Origin: CF-161 sp035638495
GTDB taxonomy: Bacteria > Chloroflexota > Dormibacteria > Dormibacterales > Dormibacteraceae
Direction of reading: 5' to 3'
Assembly: GCA_035638495.1 (NCBI GenBank)
Contig: DASQZW010000001.1
Coordinates: forward strand, 1-17,315
DNA: 17,315 bases
The translations under genes and the position numbers were made by a program. This document shows, piece after piece, positions 1 through 7,302 of this stretch (the first letter of the stretch is position 1; the number at the start of each line of letters is the position of its first letter). The notes under the pieces were generated by a model. The model saw only the letters and a list, made by a program, of their open reading frames with translations, did not search any database and was not told where the DNA came from.

Positions 1-413
1 ATGGCCCGGCGGATGACCGAGACGTGCTGGGCGCTGATCTCGCCCCGGCGCAGGGCGCCGGCGGTCAGCCGCAGCCGCCCGTCCAGCGCGCGGGCGGTCC
101 GCAGCTGGGCGTAGGCGGCGTTGGAGGTGAACTTCAGCTCGCTGCACAGCCAGCGGGTGCAGTGGGGCTCGAAGTCCGCCGGCCCCGTCTGGTCGCGGCG
201 GTCGAGCTCGGCGAGCCAGCGGGCGCTCATCGCCTCCAGCGCCCGCTGCTGGGTCGCGAACCAGCGCAGGTCGTCCCGCAGCGAGGCTGTGGAGAGCTGC
301 TCCGGCCCGCCGTCGTCGAGACGAGCCAGGCCGTCGGTGACGTCCGAGAAGGGCGGACGCGAGTGGGCCTCGGGCGCCTCGAAGGAGACCTGATCCGCAG
401 CCAGCGAACTCAT
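1..413 (-). CDS. DUF222 domain protein (13E12/HNH endonuclease-type), N-terminal part, cut by window edge
   Basis: Reading the minus strand from the ATG at 413 gives 137 open codons running off the window start. The translation begins MSSLAADQVSFEAPEAHSRP and continues through an R/L/E/D-rich helical stretch (LRWFATQQRALEAMSARWLAELDRRD, split here as DLRWFATQQRALEAM then SARWLAELDRRD). It then reads CTRWLCSELKFTSNAAYAQL and ALRRGEISAQHVSVIRRA. The CTRWL...A....R.AR.L motif followed by G.is..HV.vI.ra is typical of DUF222, the N-terminal domain of the large actinobacterial 13E12-repeat family, which usually carries a C-terminal HNH nuclease domain. That HNH part would lie outside the window, so nuclease activity is inference. 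There is no Shine-Dalgarno sequence. A promoter-like pair ends 6 nt before the ATG, suggesting a leaderless mRNA. The gene is downstream of the UGSC gene but separated from it by a hairpin, so it is probably its own transcription unit. Confidence 0.8.
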   Translation of the reverse strand, partial: MSSLAADQVSFEAPEAHSRPPFSDVTDGLARLDDGGPEQLSTASLRDDLRWFATQQRALEAMSARWLAELDRRDQTGPADFEPHCTRWLCSELKFTSNAAYAQLRTARALDGRLRLTAGALRRGEISAQHVSVIRRA

Positions 414-419
414 GTTCGT

Positions 420-447
420 AGAGTATCGCCTCCCCAGACAGGGTCAA
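420..447 (-). promoter_or_regulatory. Candidate promoter of the DUF222 gene (leaderless)
   Basis: On the minus strand a TTGACC -35 box (442-447) is followed, after 16 nt, by TACTCT (420-425), which fits the actinobacterial TANNNT -10 pattern. Only 6 nt separate the -10 from the ATG at 413, so transcription would begin at or next to the start codon. The surrounding 445-470 region is a short AT-rich pocket in an otherwise GC-rich window. This is a motif-based inference. Confidence 0.5.
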
Positions 448-535
448 CTTTTTGGATTGTTCTTAACAGAGCTCGAAGACAGTGACTCGGTGATCGACCC
501 CACTGCCGTGCGGCCGGCATCCCCAGACGTTTGTG

Positions 536-569
536 CCGGCGGTAGTGCACGAGGTATCACTACCGCCGG
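536..569 (-). terminator. Hairpin terminator after the UGSC gene
   Basis: Perfect 12-bp inverted repeat, CCGGCGGTAGTG (536-547) and CACTACCGCCGG (558-569), with a 10-nt loop. It starts 5 bp after the stop codon of the minus-strand UGSC gene. No U-tract follows, as is common for actinobacterial hairpin terminators. It separates that gene from the DUF222 gene. Confidence 0.65.
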
Positions 570-574
570 AACAC

Positions 575-2224
575 TCAGTAGCGGAGGTGGTTCGGGACGA
601 GGCTCCGGTACTTGCGGACGAGGCGCTCCCACTGCGAGGGCAGCGTCACCGGCTTGGTGACCCACGTGCCGGCTCCGTACGCCATGCCCATGAAGGCGCC
701 GGCGCCGCCGGACACGACGACCCGCATGGTGTCCGGGCTGCGCAGCAGCGGCGTGGGGTCCTCGGCGTTGAGCGGCGGCCGGACCCGCTGCATGCCGGGC
801 GTGCCCCAGAACTCCGGGGTGCGGTAGGCGGGGACCCGGGCGTACTCGTACAGGTAGGACGCGATCTCGCCCTTCGTCCAGCCGGCGTCGGCGAGGGTCT
901 GGGCGTGGCCCGGCGGCACCAGCAGCGTCAGCTGCCGCCAGCGCGGGACCATGTTGGACATGATCGCCCGCAGGATCCCCTTGTCGTCCGACCCGTACGG
1001 CCAGATCTGGAGGTACGTGTTGGGGAACGACACGGTCACGCAGCTGTCCTCGTGCTGAAAGCCGTGCTGGACGTGCAGCGGCTCCCAGCTCGCGATCGCC
1101 TCCTCGTTCTCGGCCGTGACCATCGTGTACTTGCCGGGGTTGCCCTGGACGCCCATGTCCTCCAGGCCCTTCCGGGCCCCGCCCAGGTTCTTCACGATCA
1201 GGCCCATCGCGCGCCCGATCGTCGCGTTGGCGATGTCTCCGGGGCTGAGGGCGCCCTGGCCCCCGTTCACGTGCAGCTGCTCGCGGATCGGGCCGTTCAC
1301 GACCCAGAACGGCGCCCACGAGCCGGTGCTCACCTCGAAGGTGCCGAAGGCAGACCTGGGATCGAGCAGCGCCTCGACGCCGGCGATCAGCAGGGGCATG
1401 TAGATGGGCAGCGCGCCAGCCATCACCGCGTTGATGGCAATCTTCTCGACCGTGACCTTGCCCAGCCGCGGGATCATCCTGCCCACGAGGCAGTCGCGGG
1501 GGAGGTCCGTCCCGGTCAGCATCTCCTCGACGGCCGCCTCCGTCGGCGGGATGATCGGGAGGCCGTCGGTCCAGCCCCGCTGGTAGAAGAACCGCTGCAC
1601 CTCGGCGAGATCGCCGTCGAACACGATGCCGCGCGCGCCGGCGGTCTCCGGCGGCGGCGGCGACTGCTCGTCGCGCGTCAGCGGAACGGTCAGCGCCGCG
1701 ACGATGTCGTCGATGACGGCATGCACGCCCCTGGCGATCCGCTCGGGTTCGGTGCACTCACAGGGCACCGTCTCGGCCACGACCCGGACCCCGGGCATGC
1801 CCTTCCCGGAGGCGGCCGACCGGGCGTCGAGCGCAAACCCCGTATTGACCAGCGCGACGGCCGGCTTCTGGAGGCGCTCGGTGAAGACTGCGTCGTACAA
1901 ACTGTACTTGGTGCAGGACCCTCAATCGCCCACGGCGTGGATGACCGCGTCGACCTCCTTCACCCACTCCTCGTAGCGCGCCCGGTCCGAGGTCTCGGCG
2001 ACCTCGAGGTTGGCGGTCCTGCCGAAGCGCGCGATCGTGATGTCGTCGTAGCGGGCGCGCAGTTCGGCCTCGACGGCGTCCGTGATCGGCTTCGCGGCGA
2101 CCTTCCCGTTGTGGAACAGCCTGATCCGGCGGCCGCGCAGGTCCGCGAGCCGGGGATTGATGCCCTCCAGCGGCCTGGGGTCCACCTCGGCCCACGGGCT
2201 CATCACCTCGTAGCTTCCGCCCAT
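575..2224 (-). CDS. UGSC-family selenoprotein, in-frame TGA (Sec) at codon 101
   Basis: Two open segments in the same frame are separated only by a TGA at 1922-1924. Read through, the junction is VIHAVGD-U-GSCTKYSLYDAVF, the signature of the UGSC (seleno)protein family, in which the first position is Sec or Cys. The full product is 549 residues. Residues about 25-175 form an alpha/beta, thioredoxin-like UGSC domain. A Pro-rich linker lies near 185-195. A second conserved domain begins near FFYQRGWTDGLPIIPPTE and runs to the C-terminus. The start is ATG 2224 (MGGSYEVMSPW), chosen because GGGAGGA lies 8 nt upstream; the frame stays open to 2386 but without a ribosome site. The only start-like codon just after the TGA is a TTG inside the stem-loop, with no ribosome site, so a separate downstream gene is unlikely. 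Biochemical function is unknown; a redox role for the Sec/Cys pair is inference. Decoding would need SelA/B/C/D elsewhere in the genome. Confidence 0.85.
1888..1924 (-). promoter_or_regulatory. Candidate bacterial SECIS element with the Sec codon
   Basis: In the mRNA directly after UGA (1924-1922), CUGC (1916-1913) can pair with GCAG (1891-1888). Inside it, GUAC (1907-1904) pairs with GUAC (1898-1895) around the 5-nt loop AGUUU. The loop starts 19 nt after the UGA and has G at its second position followed by U. This fits the general bacterial SECIS description: a hairpin inside the coding region shortly downstream of the UGA, with a G in the small apical loop. The inner stem is only 4 bp, so the fold is plausible but not proven. 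Confidence 0.55.
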
Positions 2225-2293
2225 TCGTCCGGTCCTCCCAACTGCCGTACTAGTGTTCCAGTCGATAGCGTATCCCGAGCGGCGTCGCCGTAG

Positions 2294-2316
2294 CGCACCT
2301 GCGGACCAATGTGCGG
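2294..2316. repeat. Diverged copy of the palindromic intergenic repeat
   Basis: This 23-bp stretch begins CGCAC, contains GGACC in the centre and ends ATGTGCGG. It matches the two copies near 16910 and 16951 at 19 of 23 positions by eye. It lies 18 bp after the stop of the FAD oxidoreductase gene and about 70 bp before the UGSC start. It could be a terminator or a dispersed repeat. The changes break part of the inner stem, so it is a weaker hairpin than the other two. Confidence 0.5.
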
Positions 2317-2334
2317 CAAGCGGGGCTGCGGTAC

Positions 2335-3885
2335 TCACGCGCCCAGGTCGGCCAGCACCGCCTGCGCGGCATTGTGGCCCGCGCACCCGATGACGCTGCC
2401 CGCAGGGTGGCAGCCGGCCCCCGCCGCGTACACGCCGTCCACGCCCAGCCGGTACGGCACCCGGTCCGCGAACGCGATCGCGTTGTCGACGTGGTCGATG
2501 TTGCCGTGCGTGATGCCGAAGTGGCGCTCGATGTCCGGCGGCGCCAGCGGATGCACGTCCACCACCAGCGAGCGCAGACCTGGCGCGAACCGCTCCGCGA
2601 ACGCCAGCAGCCGCTCGACGTAGCGCTCCCGCTCGACCTCCCAGGTCGATCCGGCCGGGGCGTGCGGCACGCCCTGGACGAAGAACGCTGACGAATGGCG
2701 TCCCGCGTCGTCACGCAGCGACGGGTCCAGCAGCGAGTGGAGGTACCACTCGACCGGCGGCAGCGGGTCGAGGCGGCCACCCGCGGACGCGTCGAACGCC
2801 TCCCGCAGCGCCGTCAACACGCTGCCATCGGCGGCCGGCTCCGGCAGCAGGTGGACGGTGGTCGAGTGCTGCCCGCGCGGCTCTGGCAGGGCCGCGAACG
2901 TGGGCAGGCCGGACAGCGCCAGGTTGACCTTCATGGTCTGGCCCAGCGACCGCTCGACGTAGCCGTCGATCCGGTCGCGCAGGGCCGGCGGACAGGCACC
3001 GCCCAGCAGGCCCGGCAGCCGGAACGGGTCCGTCGCCACGACCACCGCCCGCGCCCGCAGCTCCTCACCGCCGGCGAGCGCCACCCCCGCAGCGCTCCCC
3101 CCGGCGAGCACGATCCGCTCCACCGCGGCGCCAGTGCGGATCGCCGCTCCCGCCGCCGTGGCGCGGTCCGCGATGGCCCGGGTGACCGTGCCCATCCCGC
3201 CCCGCACCACCATCCATGTGCCGCCGGCTCCCGGCAGCCGGCACATGCTGTGCACCAGCAGGTTGTGCCCGCTGCCCGGCCGCCACGGCGATCCGCTCAG
3301 CCCGGGCATCCCGTCCGTCACGGCGTACATGGCCACCAGCAGCTCGCTCTCGAAGCCGAACCGCGACAGGTACTCCACCGCGGACCCGGTCACCAGCCGA
3401 AGGAACGCCGAGCGTAGCGCCGGCCGGACGTACCGCTCCGCCGTCTCCCCGACGGTGCAGGGCTCGCGCAGCCAGGCGCTCGCCAGGTCGTCGCGCAGCG
3501 CGGCCAGCTCGGCGCCGAGCGCCTCGTTCGCGCGCCAGTCGCGCTCCGTGAACATCCGCGCGAACTGGTCCCGCGCCGCCGCCGGGTCCGCGCCGAGCAG
3601 CAGCCAGCGCCCGTCCAGCGCCGGCAGAAAGTAGTGCGGGTCGCGGCGCACGAGCGGGAGGTCGAGGTCGAGGGCCGCCAGCAGCTCGGGAGGCATCAGG
3701 CCGAGGAGGTAGGCGCCGGTCGACGCGGCCAGGCCCGGCGCCCGCCGGAACGGTCGCTCCGTGCGGCAGGCCCCGCCCACCACGTCCGCCCGCTCCAGGA
3801 CCTGCACCGACAGTCCGGCCCGCGCCAGCAGCGCCGCCGCGACCAGCCCGTTGTGGCCCGCGCCGATCACGACCACGTCGTCCAT
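2335..3885 (-). CDS. FAD-dependent oxidoreductase, phytoene desaturase/PYROXD2-like
   Basis: The 516-residue product starts MDDVVVIGAGHNGLVAAALL, a Rossmann GxGxxG motif for the ADP part of FAD, followed by the acidic strand end VQVLERADVVGGACRTE. The middle carries GMGTVTRAIADRA and an AVVVATDPFRLPGLLG-type segment. The C-terminus has GVYAAGAGCHPAGSVIGCAGHNAAQAVL, the family's second FAD-binding motif. Length and motifs match the NAD(P)/FAD-dependent oxidoreductases related to carotenoid desaturases and PYROXD2. No carotenoid genes are nearby, so the substrate is unknown. Two starts are possible: ATG 3885, used here because it opens directly on the Rossmann strand, and ATG 3897, four codons earlier. 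Neither has a convincing ribosome site. The gene is divergent from the phosphoesterase and upstream of the UGSC gene, with a 110-bp gap holding a palindrome. Confidence 0.85.
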   Translation of the reverse strand: MDDVVVIGAGHNGLVAAALLARAGLSVQVLERADVVGGACRTERPFRRAPGLAASTGAYLLGLMPPELLAALDLDLPLVRRDPHYFLPALDGRWLLLGADPAAARDQFARMFTERDWRANEALGAELAALRDDLASAWLREPCTVGETAERYVRPALRSAFLRLVTGSAVEYLSRFGFESELLVAMYAVTDGMPGLSGSPWRPGSGHNLLVHSMCRLPGAGGTWMVVRGGMGTVTRAIADRATAAGAAIRTGAAVERIVLAGGSAAGVALAGGEELRARAVVVATDPFRLPGLLGGACPPALRDRIDGYVERSLGQTMKVNLALSGLPTFAALPEPRGQHSTTVHLLPEPAADGSVLTALREAFDASAGGRLDPLPPVEWYLHSLLDPSLRDDAGRHSSAFFVQGVPHAPAGSTWEVERERYVERLLAFAERFAPGLRSLVVDVHPLAPPDIERHFGITHGNIDHVDNAIAFADRVPYRLGVDGVYAAGAGCHPAGSVIGCAGHNAAQAVLADLGA

Positions 3886-3955
3886 GCCCTTAACCATGCG
3901 CGTGGCACCATGGACGCGTCGAGACCACGTCAGACGAAGAGGGAGGGACCTGGGG

Positions 3956-5437
3956 TTGGGTGCACCGCTCGACGATCGTTCGTGGCTGACTCGCCGCCGC
4001 TTCCTGCGGGGCGCGTCCGCTCTGGCGCTGGGCGCGGCCGCCGCGTCGACGCCGCTGGGGCTGGCCGTCGCCGCTGACGACGGCGACCGCCGGCTGCGCC
4101 GGCCGGGCAGCCTGCCGTTCCCGGACCGGCCGGCGGGCGAGCCCCAGCCGGACCTGGCTCCGGAGCTGGCGCCGATCGAGCACATCGTGCTGGTCATGCA
4201 GGAGAACCACTCGTTCGACAGCTACCTCGGCATGCTCCCGCATCGGGTCCGCAGCCGGCGTCGCGTCGACGGCTTCCCGCGGCTGGACCGCGACGGCCGC
4301 CCGGCGGTCGTCCAGGAGGACGCGCTGGGGCAGCGCTTCCAGGCGTTCCCGATGCCGAACGCGTGCCAGCTCAACGGGCACCCCGGCCAGAACTGGATCG
4401 CCAGCCACACCGCGTTCGACGGCGGCCGCCTGGACGGCTTCGTCCGGGCCAGCGGCGAAGTGGCGGTCGGCTTCTGGGACGACCGCACGCTGCCCTTCTA
4501 CTACTCGCTGGCCACGCACTTTCCGGTCTGCGACCGCTTCTTCTGCTCGACGCTCGCGCAGACCTTTCCGAACCGTGTCTTCGCGATGGCGGCGACCGCG
4601 GCCGGCCTGATCGCCACCACCAACCCGCCGCCCGAGGTGCATCCCGCCAACGGTCACCTCTTCGACCTCCTGGAGGCGCACGGGATCGACTGGGTCGACT
4701 TCTTCACCGACCTGCCATCGCCGGGCCTGTTCGGTCGCGCGTGGGCGCTCGCCCGACTCGGCAGCAGGCTGATCGGGCCGACCGGCAGCATCGACGGCAC
4801 GCTCGCCGCGCTCCGGGCGGTGATCCAGGCCGGCACGCTGCCGCCCGTCGTCATGGTCGAGCCCGACTTCGGCCACGCCAGCGAGGAGAACCCGCAGAAC
4901 GTCCAGGCCGGCGAGAAGTTCGTCGCGGGCGTGGCGCAGGCGCTGATGGCGAACCCGAAGGTCTGGGAGCGGACGCTGCTGGTCTGGTACTACGACGAGC
5001 ACGGCGGCTACTACGACCACGTGCCGCCTCCCCGGGCGCTGAACCCGGGCGACGGCAGCCACCCGCTGCTGCCGGCGGGCGTGCCCTCGTTCGGCGACGA
5101 CTACACGCGGCTCGGCTTCCGCGTGCCGGCCGTGGTGGTCTCCCCGTGGGCCAGGCGCGACTTCGTCTCGCACACCGTGTTCGACCACACGTCCGTACTG
5201 CGTACGATCGAGATCAAGTGGAACCTCCCTGCGCTGACGCTGCGCGACGCCAACGCGAACGACCTCCGCGAGTGCCTCGTGCGGCGCGGACCGGCGCCGT
5301 TCCTGGAGCCGCCGGCGCTGGTGGCCGCGCCGGCGTCGCAGCCGACCGGCGACCCGGTGGCGGACTCCAACTTCTGCGCGACGACGCCCGGCGCGGCCGG
5401 CCAGCTGCCGCCGCCGCTGCCCGGAGGCGATCGCTGA
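3956..5437 (+). CDS. Tat-exported phospholipase C/acid phosphatase-like phosphoesterase
   Basis: The product has 493 residues from TTG 3956. The N-terminus reads LTRRRFLRGASALALGAAAA, a twin-arginine signal (TRRRFLR) followed by a hydrophobic stretch ending near AVAADD, so export folded via Tat is expected. The mature part has IEHIVLVMQENHSFDSYLG (about 74-92), the ENHSFD metal/nucleophile motif of the phosphoesterase family (Pfam PF04185: phospholipase C, AcpA). It also has PDFGHASEENP, WYYDEHGGYYDHVPPP and a late RVPAVVVSPWARRDFVSHTVFDHTS, all conserved in that family. Substrate (phospholipid or phosphate monoester) cannot be told from sequence. TTG was chosen because GGGAGGGA (3941-3948) sits 7 nt upstream and gives a normal Tat n-region. 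An in-frame ATG at 3896 would overlap the divergent gene's alternative start and lacks a ribosome site. It heads a three-gene plus-strand cluster. Confidence 0.86.
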   Translation: MGAPLDDRSWLTRRRFLRGASALALGAAAASTPLGLAVAADDGDRRLRRPGSLPFPDRPAGEPQPDLAPELAPIEHIVLVMQENHSFDSYLGMLPHRVRSRRRVDGFPRLDRDGRPAVVQEDALGQRFQAFPMPNACQLNGHPGQNWIASHTAFDGGRLDGFVRASGEVAVGFWDDRTLPFYYSLATHFPVCDRFFCSTLAQTFPNRVFAMAATAAGLIATTNPPPEVHPANGHLFDLLEAHGIDWVDFFTDLPSPGLFGRAWALARLGSRLIGPTGSIDGTLAALRAVIQAGTLPPVVMVEPDFGHASEENPQNVQAGEKFVAGVAQALMANPKVWERTLLVWYYDEHGGYYDHVPPPRALNPGDGSHPLLPAGVPSFGDDYTRLGFRVPAVVVSPWARRDFVSHTVFDHTSVLRTIEIKWNLPALTLRDANANDLRECLVRRGPAPFLEPPALVAAPASQPTGDPVADSNFCATTPGAAGQLPPPLPGGDR

Positions 5438-5476
5438 GTCCGAACGGCTTGACAGCCGACGCCGCAGGGCGCTAGA

Positions 5477-5499
5477 CCGGGGAGCATGCTGCTCCCCGG
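5477..5499 (+). promoter_or_regulatory. Perfect hairpin enclosing the ribosome site and start of the alpha/beta hydrolase
   Basis: CCGGGGAGCA (5477-5486) and TGCTCCCCGG (5490-5499) are a perfect 10-bp inverted repeat with a 3-nt loop. The left arm contains the GGGGAG ribosome site, and its last base is the A of the ATG at 5486. In mRNA this would hide the start unless opened. It lies 39 bp after the phosphoesterase stop, so it may instead act as a terminator or a repressor site. Which role applies is inference. Confidence 0.5.
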
Positions 5500-6535
5500 A
5501 GTCCGCTCACGCACCGTCGCAACCGACCGCCTCCGAATCCACCTGATCGAATCGGGGCCGGATGACGGGATCCCGGTGCTGCTCGTCCACGGCAACCTGT
5601 CGACCGGTCGCTTCTTCGAGCACCTGCTGCCCGGGATGCCCGAGCGCTACCGGTTCATCGCGCCGGACATGCGCGGCTTCGGCGACACCGAGCCGCTGCC
5701 CATCGACGCCACGCGCGGCCTGCGCGACTGGTCCGACGACGCGCACTCGCTGGTCCGGGCGCTGGGCATCGACCGGCCGGTGCACGTGGCGGGCTGGTCC
5801 ACGGGCGGCGGCGCGATCGCGGCGTACGCGGCCGACCGGCCCGTGGCCTCGCTGACGCTCATCGACCCCGTGTCGCCCTACGGCTTCGGAGGCGTGCGGC
5901 CGGACGGCACGCCGTGCTTCGAGGACTACGCAGGGTCCGGAGGCGGCACCGCCAGCCCCGACTTCGTGCAGCGGCTCGCCTCTGGAGACCGCTCCGGTGA
6001 CTCGCCGTTCTCGCCGCGCAACGTTCTGAACGCCGCCTACTGGGCGCCCGGACACCGCGAGCCGCCGGATCGCGAGGACGTCCTGGTCGACGAGGTCCTG
6101 AAGACGCAGATCGGTGACGGCGGGTACCCGGGCGACATGACGCCCTCGCCCAACTGGCCGGGCGTCGCCCCCGGCACCAGCGGCCTCCTGAACGCGCTGT
6201 CGGGCAAGTACTGCGACTGGTCCGGCATCGTCGAACTGGATCCCAAGCCGCCGGTCCTCTGGACGCACGGGAGCGACGACATCGTCGTCGCCGACGGCTC
6301 GGCCTTCGACCTGGCCACGCTCGGCAAGGGCGGCGCCGTGCCCGGCTGGCCGGGCGACGACGTGTGTCCGCCGCAGCCGATGGTGACGCAGATCCGCACG
6401 GTCCTGGAGCGGTACGCCGCGGCGGGCGGACGGGTCAGGATGGAGCTGTTCGAGGGCTCCGGCCACGGCCCGATATTCGACGCGGCGGAGCGCTGGCGGA
6501 CCGTGTTCGTGGAGTTCCTGGCCTCGGTCGAGTAG
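5486..6535 (+). CDS. Alpha/beta hydrolase
   Basis: The 349-residue product shows the alpha/beta-hydrolase fold: VLLVHGNLST (oxyanion HG, residues 32-40), FIAPDMRGFGDTEPLP, then the nucleophile elbow VAGWSTGGGAIAAYA with Ser105. Likely acid Asp265 is in LWTHGSDDIVV and the catalytic His327 in FEGSGHGPIFD, so the triad looks intact. A long insertion between about 130 and 255 forms the lid region. No signal peptide is visible, so it is probably cytoplasmic. Substrate is unknown; the family covers esterases, epoxide hydrolases, haloalkane dehalogenases and lactonases. It starts 48 bp after the phosphoesterase and ends 20 bp before the methyltransferase, suggesting co-transcription. The start sits within a perfect hairpin, which could make translation depend on upstream ribosomes. 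Confidence 0.87.
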   Translation: MLLPGVRSRTVATDRLRIHLIESGPDDGIPVLLVHGNLSTGRFFEHLLPGMPERYRFIAPDMRGFGDTEPLPIDATRGLRDWSDDAHSLVRALGIDRPVHVAGWSTGGGAIAAYAADRPVASLTLIDPVSPYGFGGVRPDGTPCFEDYAGSGGGTASPDFVQRLASGDRSGDSPFSPRNVLNAAYWAPGHREPPDREDVLVDEVLKTQIGDGGYPGDMTPSPNWPGVAPGTSGLLNALSGKYCDWSGIVELDPKPPVLWTHGSDDIVVADGSAFDLATLGKGGAVPGWPGDDVCPPQPMVTQIRTVLERYAAAGGRVRMELFEGSGHGPIFDAAERWRTVFVEFLASVE

Positions 6536-6555
6536 CCGCCGCGGAAGGAGGCGCC

Positions 6556-7281
6556 GTGCCGGTCAGCACGTACGACGACATCGCCGAGTGGTACCGGGAG
6601 CGCTACGGCGTGGAGCCGGTCATGGACGACCCGTTCTTCCCGGCGGTCCAGGACCTGATCGGCGACGTCGCCGGACTCCGCCTGTGCGACCTCGGGTGCG
6701 GCGAGGGCCGCGTCTCCCGGCACCTCGCGGCGGCCGGCGCGTGCGTCACCGGCGTCGACCTCTCGGGCCGGCTGCTGGCGATGGCGGCCCGGCGGGAGGA
6801 GCGGGAGCCGCGCGGAGTGTCCTACGTTCGGGACGACGCCCAGCAGCTCACGGCCTTTCGGGACGCCGTGTTCGACGGGGTCGTCTGCCACATGGCGCTC
6901 ATGGACATCCCGGAGCTGGCTCCGATCGTGCGCGCGGTGGCCCGGGTGCTGAAACCGAACGGCTGGTTCGCCTTCTCCATCCTCCACCCCTGCTACCAGA
7001 CCCGGCCCAGCGGCCAGGTCACCGCCCCCGACGGCAGCCTCCTCCGGACGGTGGGCGAGTACTTCACAGAAGGGTTCTGGCGGTCGGACGAGCGGCCGGG
7101 CCCACCGGGCCGCGTGGGCGCCTACCACCGCACGCTCGCGACCTACGTGAACACGCTGACCGGCGCCGGGCTCGGCGTCGAGCGGCTCGGCGAGCCCAGG
7201 GTCGCGCCGGGGCCGCTGGTCCGGACGATCTGGCAGGAGGTCCCCGCCGTCCTGGTCGCCCGGTGTCGGAAGGTGAGCTGA
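6556..7281 (+). CDS. Class I SAM-dependent methyltransferase
   Basis: The product has 241 residues and starts at GTG 6556, 4 nt after a near-perfect GGAAGGAGG ribosome site (6543-6551). Motif I, LRLCDLGCGEGRVSRHLA (about 41-58), binds S-adenosylmethionine. GVDLS gives the acidic residue for the ribose hydroxyls (Asp68), and RDDAQQL (about 92-98) contacts the adenine. VLKPNGWFAFSILHPCY is the post-motif III region typical of Methyltransf_11/25 members. The C-terminal third, with EYFTEGFWRSDERPGP and YHRTLATYVNTLTGAGL, is the usual substrate cap of small-molecule methyltransferases. The substrate is not identifiable. It is the last gene of the plus-strand cluster and converges with the FMN reductase gene, with only 19 bp between stop codons. 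Confidence 0.88.
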   Translation: MPVSTYDDIAEWYRERYGVEPVMDDPFFPAVQDLIGDVAGLRLCDLGCGEGRVSRHLAAAGACVTGVDLSGRLLAMAARREEREPRGVSYVRDDAQQLTAFRDAVFDGVVCHMALMDIPELAPIVRAVARVLKPNGWFAFSILHPCYQTRPSGQVTAPDGSLLRTVGEYFTEGFWRSDERPGPPGRVGAYHRTLATYVNTLTGAGLGVERLGEPRVAPGPLVRTIWQEVPAVLVARCRKVS

Positions 7282-7286
7282 GCCAG

Positions 7287-7302
7287 GACGCGGTCCCGCG
7301 TC
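7287..7302. terminator. Short bidirectional hairpin between convergent genes
   Basis: GACGCGG (7287-7293) and CCGCGTC (7296-7302) form an inverted repeat in the gap between the methyltransferase stop (7281) and the FMN reductase stop (7301-7303). Counting a 4-nt loop leaves 6 GC-rich pairs. There is no T-tract. The position between convergent genes supports a shared terminator, but the stem is short. Confidence 0.35.

Noticed and set aside
575..1900. Separate gene beginning at TTG 1900 after the TGA
   Set aside because: No ribosome site, the start lies inside the putative SECIS loop, and it would omit the conserved GSC part of the UGSC motif.
1922..1924. TGA as a nonsense mutation or sequencing error making a pseudogene
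   Set aside because: The stop sits precisely at the known Sec position of the family and both sides remain intact and in frame, so Sec is the simpler reading.
533..2293. Long plus-strand open frame opposite the UGSC gene
   Set aside because: Its translation is Arg/His/Gly/Val-rich low complexity typical of an antisense frame in high-GC DNA, and the minus strand carries conserved family motifs.
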